Shown piece after piece: positions 14,989-19,768 of a stretch of DNA of 19,768 bases. How positions within the stretch are numbered: position 1 is the first letter of the stretch; the number at the start of each line of letters is the position of its first letter. The stretch is from contig JBLIOL010000067.1 of NCBI GenBank assembly GCA_047639615.1, positions 1-19,768 of the forward strand. The letters run 5' to 3'. The DNA is from CAYWNK01 sp047639615. Its GTDB lineage: Bacteria; Planctomycetota; UBA1135; GCA-002686595. A program made the position numbers and the translations under genes. The notes under the pieces were generated by a model. That model searched no databases. It saw only the letters and a program-made list of their open reading frames with translations, and was not told where the DNA came from.

Positions 14989-15927
14989 ATGCCCGCCCTG
15001 CCCTTCACCGCTCCCTGGCTGCTAGCCCCCATGGAGGGCGTCACCGACCCCACCTTCCGGGACGTCGTCCTGGCGAGGCACAGCCCCGAGCACCTGGGCG
15101 GGGCCTTCACGGAGTTCCTGCGCATCCTGGACCGGCCGCGCTACGTGCGCGAGATCCAGCGCCACCTCGGGCCGACCCGCTGGGCTATTCCCGTGGGCGT
15201 GCAGCTCATGGGCGCCGACTTGGCGGCCCTGGGCGAGAGCGCGGTGCGTGCCGCCGACCTGGGCGTGCCCCTGGTGGACCTCAACTTCGGCTGCCCCGCC
15301 AAGGGCGCCCTGCGCGGTTGCGCCGGCTCCGCGCAACTCAAGGATCCTCCCGGCCTGGAGCGAGTGGTCGCCAGCGTCGTAAAGGCCTTGGACGGGCGTC
15401 TCCCGGTCAGTGCCAAGCTACGCGCGGGTTTCGACGACGCCAGCCAGCTCGAGGATCTGGTGCACGCAGCCGAGGCCGGCGGCGCCGATCTGATCAGCCT
15501 GCACTGCCGCACCAAGCGCGAGGCCTACCAGCCCGAGGTAGACTGGACGCGCATCGAACGGGCCGTCGGCGCGGTGCAGGTCCCGGTCTGCGGCAACGGT
15601 AGCGTCCACACCCACGCCGACCTGGAGCGCATGCGCCGGGAGACGGGCTGCGCCTACGTGATGGTCGGCCGGGCAGCCCTGGGCAACCCTTGGATCTTCT
15701 CTGGGGAAGAAGCCAGCAGTGCCCAGGCAGCGCGCTTCCTCTGCGACTACTACGACATGATGCGCGAACGCAGCGGAGCCGCGGTCAAGGGTGCCGTAAG
15801 CCGGGTCAAACAGCTCTTCAGGCACTGGACAGCCGGCGGGCTGGTGCGTGACGAGGCCGAGCGCAAGACCTGGCTGCGCGAGCAGGACCCCGAGGCCCTT
15901 ATGCAGCGCGTACGGTCCTTCCTCTAG
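14989..15927 (+). CDS. dus: tRNA-dihydrouridine synthase
   Basis: This 312-aa flavoenzyme reduces specific uridines in tRNA to dihydrouridine with NADPH. The FMN-binding TIM barrel is complete: WLLAPMEGVTD (10-20), VGVQLMG (69-75), the catalytic cysteine C102 in LNFGCPAK, K143 in SAKLRAGF, H172 in SLHCRTK, then CGNGSV and MVGRAALGNPWIF near 215-240, followed by the helical tRNA-binding domain. The NFGCPAK block resembles the DusC group, but the loop after it (GALRGCAGSAQL) is atypical, so the subtype is left open. A longer open frame upstream is shadow across the divergent dehydratase; the ATG at 14989 has a GGGGAG about 16 nt upstream. It begins a separate plus-strand unit. Confidence 0.93.
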   Translation: MPALPFTAPWLLAPMEGVTDPTFRDVVLARHSPEHLGGAFTEFLRILDRPRYVREIQRHLGPTRWAIPVGVQLMGADLAALGESAVRAADLGVPLVDLNFGCPAKGALRGCAGSAQLKDPPGLERVVASVVKALDGRLPVSAKLRAGFDDASQLEDLVHAAEAGGADLISLHCRTKREAYQPEVDWTRIERAVGAVQVPVCGNGSVHTHADLERMRRETGCAYVMVGRAALGNPWIFSGEEASSAQAARFLCDYYDMMRERSGAAVKGAVSRVKQLFRHWTAGGLVRDEAERKTWLREQDPEALMQRVRSFL

Positions 15928-16014
15928 CCCGACGGGCTGATCTGGGCCTCCCAGGTGGGGTGCCAGCTAGAATGCTCCAGTCTGCGGGCTTTTTTGACGA
16001 CAAGGAGGCACCCC
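15926..16014 (+). promoter_or_regulatory. Possible structured RNA leader between dus and the secreted-protein gene
   Basis: The 160-nt gap (15928-16087) is rich in complementary segments. AGCCC/GGGCT (15926-15938) and CTGGG/CCCAG (15942-15954) form small hairpins. AGCCCG (15926-15931) can alternatively pair with CGGGCT (15985-15990), which directly precedes a T6 tract (15990-15995), as in a terminator. GGGGTGCC (15957-15964) is an exact complement of GGCACCCC (16007-16014), a helix that would cover part of the AAGGAGG at 16002-16008. No known riboswitch class is recognised, and chance pairing in GC-rich DNA is possible. Downstream of 16014 the gap shows nothing clear except a GTATCCACA sequence. 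Confidence 0.35.
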
Positions 16015-16087
16015 TGGCCACACTCTGGCGACCTGCGGCCAACAGGGGTATCCACAGCCCTTTTTAGGAATTCGCACCATTCTCTCC

Positions 16088-17032
16088 ATGATGCTCTCCA
16101 AGTTTGTCGCGGCTCTCAGCCTCGCGGCCATTACCGCCTTTGGTGGCGGTAACCACCCCCTCCGGGCCGCAGCGCCTGAAAACCCGAATACCTATCTCTC
16201 CCCCCCCGGCCAGAACCAGCCTGGCGGAAGCTCTGACGAATGGGGTCGGAACCAGCCCAGAGTGCGACGGATCGACAACCTCCCGAGCAACGCTCAAGTG
16301 GAGCGTTGCTATGCGTTCAACTTCCTGAGCCCCAACCTCAACCAGATCGACGGATCCTCCGCCGGCGACTCTGTCTACAGCGCCTGGGACATTGGCTACG
16401 GGACCGAGTGGAACAACCTGGTCAGCGAGCCGATCACCTACGCCCTCGACTCGCCGCGCAACGGCGATGGCAGGTACTCCCTCAACGGCCAAATCTGGAA
16501 TACCAGCCTGGACGGCAACGGACTCCCAAACGTCGACCTGGTCGATAGCCTCGGCGTGCGCAACTTCGAGCTGAGGGTTTCCGTAACGGGATCCTTCTCA
16601 ACCTACAACACGGGCGGCTCGCCCTACGGCAACGCTGCCGGCGGCGTCCCCCCTGGCTGGGAACACAACCAACCCAGCAACCCCGGCTCCATGGGGCTTT
16701 CGCACCTGTGGATCGACGCGCGCTCCTGGAACGACACCTCGAACAGCGTGCGCATCGACGTGGATCGGCTGGAGCCGGGACGCTACACGCTGGTGCTCTG
16801 GTTGAATCCCACCAACCACGACCCGCCGCGATCGGCCAAAATCGGACTGCTTGGCCAGGAATTCCGCTTCGACCATGTGCAAGGTGTGGACTACACCATG
16901 GGCAACCGCATGATCCTGAGCGACGTCGAGGTGCCGGCCAGCAACCTATCCTTCCAGTTCTCGACCTTCCAGTTGGGTGGAACCAATATGGATAGCAGCT
17001 TGGCGGGCTTCGCCGTCATCAAGCAGAACTGA
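16088..17032 (+). CDS. Secreted protein of unknown function
   Basis: A 314-aa protein with an N-terminal signal (MMLSKFVAALSLAAITAFGG) and no later membrane span, so it is predicted to be exported. The mature chain is rich in Asn, Ser, Gly and Pro, with a low-complexity PG/NQP segment (about 38-58) before a region beginning CYAFNFLSPNLNQ (74-86). The remainder has alternating strand-like stretches (FELRVSVTGSF, RYTLVLWLN, LSFQFSTFQLGG) suggesting a beta-sandwich, perhaps a carbohydrate-binding or surface-adhesion module, but no family or catalytic motif is recognised. Only one cysteine is present. ATG at 16088 or the adjacent ATG at 16091 could start it; neither has a Shine-Dalgarno site. It ends just before a GC-rich hairpin shared with the convergent pepA. 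Confidence 0.65.
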   Translation: MMLSKFVAALSLAAITAFGGGNHPLRAAAPENPNTYLSPPGQNQPGGSSDEWGRNQPRVRRIDNLPSNAQVERCYAFNFLSPNLNQIDGSSAGDSVYSAWDIGYGTEWNNLVSEPITYALDSPRNGDGRYSLNGQIWNTSLDGNGLPNVDLVDSLGVRNFELRVSVTGSFSTYNTGGSPYGNAAGGVPPGWEHNQPSNPGSMGLSHLWIDARSWNDTSNSVRIDVDRLEPGRYTLVLWLNPTNHDPPRSAKIGLLGQEFRFDHVQGVDYTMGNRMILSDVEVPASNLSFQFSTFQLGGTNMDSSLAGFAVIKQN

Positions 17033-17038
17033 TCGAGC

Positions 17039-17066
17039 GCGGGGGGCGGGCCCCCCCCGCCCCCGC
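17039..17066. terminator. GC-only hairpin between convergent genes, likely bidirectional terminator
   Basis: The left arm 17039-17050 pairs with 17056-17066 (11 bp, one bulged G, loop of five C). It lies in the 43-bp gap between the ends of the secreted-protein gene (+) and pepA (-). There is no T-tract on either strand, so Rho-independent release is uncertain, but position and stability fit a shared transcription end. The homopolymer runs may also be error-prone in sequencing. Confidence 0.5.
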
Positions 17067-17075
17067 GGCGAGGAC

Positions 17076-18542
17076 TCACTCGGCAGCGATGCGCCGCACG
17101 GATTCGGCCAATAGAGCTACGCCGAAGCCAGTTCCGCGGCCTGAAGTCCAGGCCGGACCAGCCAGGTCCACGTGCCCCCACTTGACGTCGGTACCTTCCA
17201 AGTGCGAGTAGACGAACTGAGCTGCGCAGGAGACCTGCGCGTTCATGCGATTCGCTACCGAGTTGCGCATGTCGGCCACATGGCTCGAGAACTCCTTGCG
17301 GTACAGCTCCGGCGCAAACATCAGGGGATGCACCAAGTCGCCACTAGCACGCCCAGCGGCCACTAGCTGCTGCTCGAGCTGTTCATCGTTGCTGATGACT
17401 GCGGCGTGGTGATTGCCAGTGGCCATGAGCTGGGCACCGGTCAGTGTGGCTGCGTCGAGCACGTGGGTCGCTTTGAGCTGACGCGCGGCATAGCTGACCC
17501 CATCACCCAGGAGTAAGCGTCCCTCGGCGTCCGTATTGTTGATCTCCACCGTCTTGCCCGAGTGCATGTGAAGGATGTCGTCGTTCTTGTAGGAGGACGG
17601 ACCAATCGCATTCTCCGCCAAGCAGATCACGGCCGAAACCGTGCACGGTGACTTGCTCTGCACCAGGGTCAAGAAGGCGCCCAGCACAGCGGCCGCGCCG
17701 CCCATATCGCCCTTCATGCCGCACATACCAGCGGTGGACTTGATCGAGAGGCCGCCGGTGTCATAGGTCACGCCCTTACCCACCAGGGCCACGTGCACCT
17801 TGGAGCGCGCGCGCGGTTTATGGGTAAGCACGAGCAGGCGCGGTGCGCCCAGAGCCGTGCGACCGACGGCGTGCAATCCACCTAGGCCAGCCTCCAAGAG
17901 CTTGGGTCCGATAATGGCCTTCTTGGTGACCTTCTCCATGCCGCGCAACATGCGGTAGGCGTCTTTTTGGAAGGCCGGCGGATCCATTTCCGTGGGCGGC
18001 GTATCCACCAGGCGCGCGGCCTCGCGCAGGTACTCGGCAGTGGACTTGACCACGGCGCTTGCGGTAATCGGCTCGCCATCCGGGCCGATGGCCAGAATCT
18101 TCAAGCTGGACGCCTCGGCCTTCTTGCTGCGGGCGTCATAGAGCGGCAGGGCGCGTGCCACGGCGCAGGCTGCGGCTTGGTAGTGCTCGGGATCGTCGAG
18201 CACCAAGAGAATGGCGGCCTTGCCGCGCTTCCCGGTGCCGGTCTGGCGCACCACCTTGGTGATCGCCGCGGCGCGAGCGGGCGAGTTGTAGCGCGAGCCC
18301 TTATCGGGCAGCACGCCGATGCCTAGCTTGCGCGGCTGCGTGCCGGTCAGGGTGCCTGCGGCATCGCCCCAATCCCCGGGTTTCACGTCCTGGGCCAGGT
18401 CTAGGGCCAGGCGCATGTGGTCCTCAGGCAGGATCTCTAGGAAGGTGCCATCCTCAAAACGAGCCGCCGGAGCGACCACCAGCAGGGTGCCTGTCTGCTT
18501 GAGCAGGCTGCTAACGTTCTTAGGCCAGGTGATTTGCGTCAT
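17076..18542 (-). CDS. pepA: Leucyl aminopeptidase (M17 family)
   Basis: The 488-aa protein is an M17 cytosolic aminopeptidase that releases N-terminal residues, often Leu, using two divalent metals. The metal and catalytic residues are present: K256 and D261 in VGKGVTYDTGGLSIK (254-268), K268, D279 in MKGDMGGAAAV, and the signature NTDAEGRL (336-343) with D338, E340 and R342. A variable N-terminal macro-like domain (about 1-165) precedes the catalytic domain, as in PepA hexamers. Length is typical (about 480-500). The family glycine-loop FDSGG reads YDTGG here, a mild variation. The ATG at 18542 gives a normal N-terminus. It is transcribed alone, divergent from speA. Confidence 0.95.
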   Translation of the reverse strand: MTQITWPKNVSSLLKQTGTLLVVAPAARFEDGTFLEILPEDHMRLALDLAQDVKPGDWGDAAGTLTGTQPRKLGIGVLPDKGSRYNSPARAAAITKVVRQTGTGKRGKAAILLVLDDPEHYQAAACAVARALPLYDARSKKAEASSLKILAIGPDGEPITASAVVKSTAEYLREAARLVDTPPTEMDPPAFQKDAYRMLRGMEKVTKKAIIGPKLLEAGLGGLHAVGRTALGAPRLLVLTHKPRARSKVHVALVGKGVTYDTGGLSIKSTAGMCGMKGDMGGAAAVLGAFLTLVQSKSPCTVSAVICLAENAIGPSSYKNDDILHMHSGKTVEINNTDAEGRLLLGDGVSYAARQLKATHVLDAATLTGAQLMATGNHHAAVISNDEQLEQQLVAAGRASGDLVHPLMFAPELYRKEFSSHVADMRNSVANRMNAQVSCAAQFVYSHLEGTDVKWGHVDLAGPAWTSGRGTGFGVALLAESVRRIAAE

Positions 18543-18626
18543 GCCCGCAGGGTACGCACCGGCGGCTGGGGGCCCCTACCTTCCCGGGGAATTCCGACTG
18601 AGGACCCGCCTGTCCGCCGTCAAACC

Positions 18627-18632
18627 TATACT
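18627..18632 (+). promoter_or_regulatory. Possible -10 element before speA
   Basis: TATACT (five of six consensus bases) lies 15 nt before the ATG at 18648 in the 105-bp divergent gap (18543-18647). No matching -35 element is evident. The gap also contains GGGGGCCCC and TTCCC-G-GGGAA self-complementary stretches (18569-18591), which could be an operator or chance. Confidence 0.25.
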
Positions 18633-18647
18633 CCCGGACTACGCGCA

Positions 18648-19768
18648 ATGCGCCCAAAGCCCATGCAAGCCTGGACCCCCAAAGACTCCGAGAACCTCTA
18701 TCACGTACCCGCCTGGGGCAGTGGATTCTTTTCGATCAACGACGCCGGACACGTGCAGGTCCAGGCGGATGGTCCGGATAGTCCGACCATCGACGTACAC
18801 GAGCTCGTGGGTCAACTGCGCCGACGTGGGGTAGCTGCGCCGATTCTGCTGCGCTTCGACGGGCTACTGCGCGCGCGCGTGCGTCAGATCAACGGGGCCT
18901 TCAACCAAGCCCGCAGGGAGTTCAACTACACCGCTCCCTATCGCGGCGTCTACCCGATCAAGGTCAACCAGGAGCGCCCCGTGGTGGAGGCACTCTTGGA
19001 GGAAGGCCGCGCCTACGGCATGGGTCTCGAGGTCGGCAGCAAGCCCGAACTCATCGCGGGTATCGCCCTGCAAGCCGGCGAGGACGCCTTGCTCGTCTGC
19101 AATGGCTACAAGGACCAAGAGTACGTGGAGATGGCGATGCTAGCCTCCATGCTCGGGATCACGGCTATCCTCGTGATCGAGAAGTTCACCGAGCTGGAGA
19201 CGGTCCTGACCGCCTCGGCCAAGCTAGGCATTCGCCCCGTACTCGGTGTGCGCAGCAAGCTTTCGATCCAGGGCTCTGGACGCTGGCGCGATTCCGTTGG
19301 GGATCGCTCCAAGTTTGGACTCTCCCCGAGCGAGGTCGTGCGAGTGGTGAAGACCCTAGAGCGCAATGGCATGCTCGACTGCCTCAAGCTCACGCACTTT
19401 CACGTGGGTAGCCAGATCACGCGCATCCGCTCACTCAAGAAGGCCATGCAGGAATCCACGCGGATGCTGATTGGGCTGCACGAGCTCGGGGCGCGCATCG
19501 AGTACTTCGATGTGGGCGGCGGCCTCGGCATCGATTACGACGGCAGTCACACCGCCGCCGATTCCTCCCGCAACTACTCGCTCCAGGAGTACGCCAACGA
19601 CGTGGTCTGGACCCTGGGCGAGAGCTGCCGCGAAGCCGACATCCCCATGCCGACGATCCTGTCGGAGTCGGGGCGCGGCCTAGCCGCCCACCACGCTATG
19701 CTGGTGGGAGAGGTCGTCGGCGTCACATCCCTCGGAGTCAACGGTCCCCCAGACATCACCGGCGCCAC
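18648..19768 (+). CDS. speA: Biosynthetic arginine decarboxylase, 5' part (runs off the window)
   Basis: The reading frame is open from 18648 to the window edge and gives about 373 residues of SpeA, which decarboxylates arginine to agmatine, the first step of putrescine and polyamine synthesis in this route. It follows E. coli SpeA closely from its wWG-like start (PAWGSGFFSINDAGH, 21-35). Landmarks are the PLP lysine K105 in YPIKVNQ, VCNGYKDQEY, VIEKF, LGVRSKLSIQGSGRW, KFGLSPSEV, LTHFHVGSQ, FDVGGGLGIDYDG and ILSESGRGLAAHH. The full protein is about 630-660 aa, so roughly 40% is missing. ATG 18648 or the in-frame ATG 18663 could be the start; neither has a clear ribosome-binding site. It is PLP-dependent and cytoplasmic. 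Confidence 0.96.
   Translation, partial: MRPKPMQAWTPKDSENLYHVPAWGSGFFSINDAGHVQVQADGPDSPTIDVHELVGQLRRRGVAAPILLRFDGLLRARVRQINGAFNQARREFNYTAPYRGVYPIKVNQERPVVEALLEEGRAYGMGLEVGSKPELIAGIALQAGEDALLVCNGYKDQEYVEMAMLASMLGITAILVIEKFTELETVLTASAKLGIRPVLGVRSKLSIQGSGRWRDSVGDRSKFGLSPSEVVRVVKTLERNGMLDCLKLTHFHVGSQITRIRSLKKAMQESTRMLIGLHELGARIEYFDVGGGLGIDYDGSHTAADSSRNYSLQEYANDVVWTLGESCREADIPMPTILSESGRGLAAHHAMLVGEVVGVTSLGVNGPPDITGA

Noticed and set aside
15989..16022. TTGACG as a -35 promoter element
   Set aside because: No acceptable -10 hexamer lies 16-18 nt downstream.
16047..16058. GTATCCACA, one mismatch from the DnaA box TTATCCACA
   Set aside because: It is a single site without neighbouring boxes, an AT-rich unwinding region or dnaA/dnaN genes, so there is no support for an origin.

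Overview
This is a gene-dense, GC-rich bacterial window with no rRNA, tRNA, CRISPR array, insertion sequence or phage gene that I can see. The gene content suggests a free-living Gram-negative-type bacterium: many exported lipoproteins, an outer-membrane-type protein, M14 zinc carboxypeptidases with Asp-rich calcium-type loops, and a sulfatase-fold lipoprotein. The style (GTG starts, weak Shine-Dalgarno sites, secreted proteins of unknown role beside core metabolism) fits Planctomycetota best. That placement is an inference from gene content, not from a marker gene.

Layout. Positions 1-7417 hold a plus-strand run: phosphotransacetylase, an FKBP-type prolyl isomerase lipoprotein, an Smr-domain protein, a DUF6624-like lipoprotein, type I asparaginase, two tandem M14-family carboxypeptidases and a small four-cysteine protein. 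Most gaps up to the second carboxypeptidase are 4-6 nt or a 1-nt overlap. Positions 7435-14889 hold a minus-strand run. Read from its start it encodes a threonine/serine dehydratase, a sulfatase-fold lipoprotein, a TrmJ-like RNA methyltransferase, a PduO-type cobalamin adenosyltransferase, the tRNA hydroxylase MiaE, a thioredoxin-fold protein without its cysteines, and a DUF3187-like outer-membrane protein. Divergent from it are a tRNA-dihydrouridine synthase (14989) and then an unrecognised secreted protein (16088). A minus-strand leucyl aminopeptidase (17076-18542) and the 5' part of biosynthetic arginine decarboxylase (18648 to the window end) follow.

How the genes fit together. Three themes are visible: protein and amino-acid turnover (asparaginase, M14 peptidases, leucyl aminopeptidase, threonine dehydratase, arginine decarboxylase), RNA modification (TrmJ-like, MiaE, Dus), and envelope proteins of unknown role.

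The most notable signals are these. (1) The tandem M14 pair: the upstream copy has lost every zinc ligand and the catalytic Glu but keeps the whole architecture, so it looks like a conserved pseudopeptidase translationally coupled to an active paralogue. (2) A 171-bp imperfect palindrome fills the gap between miaE and the next gene. (3) Two further apparent pseudoenzymes occur, a cysteine-less thioredoxin fold and a sulfatase fold without nucleophile or DHG motif. (4) A possible structured RNA leader lies between the Dus gene and the unknown secreted protein. No intergenic stretch reaches 300 bases; the longest are about 160-165 bases and are described below.
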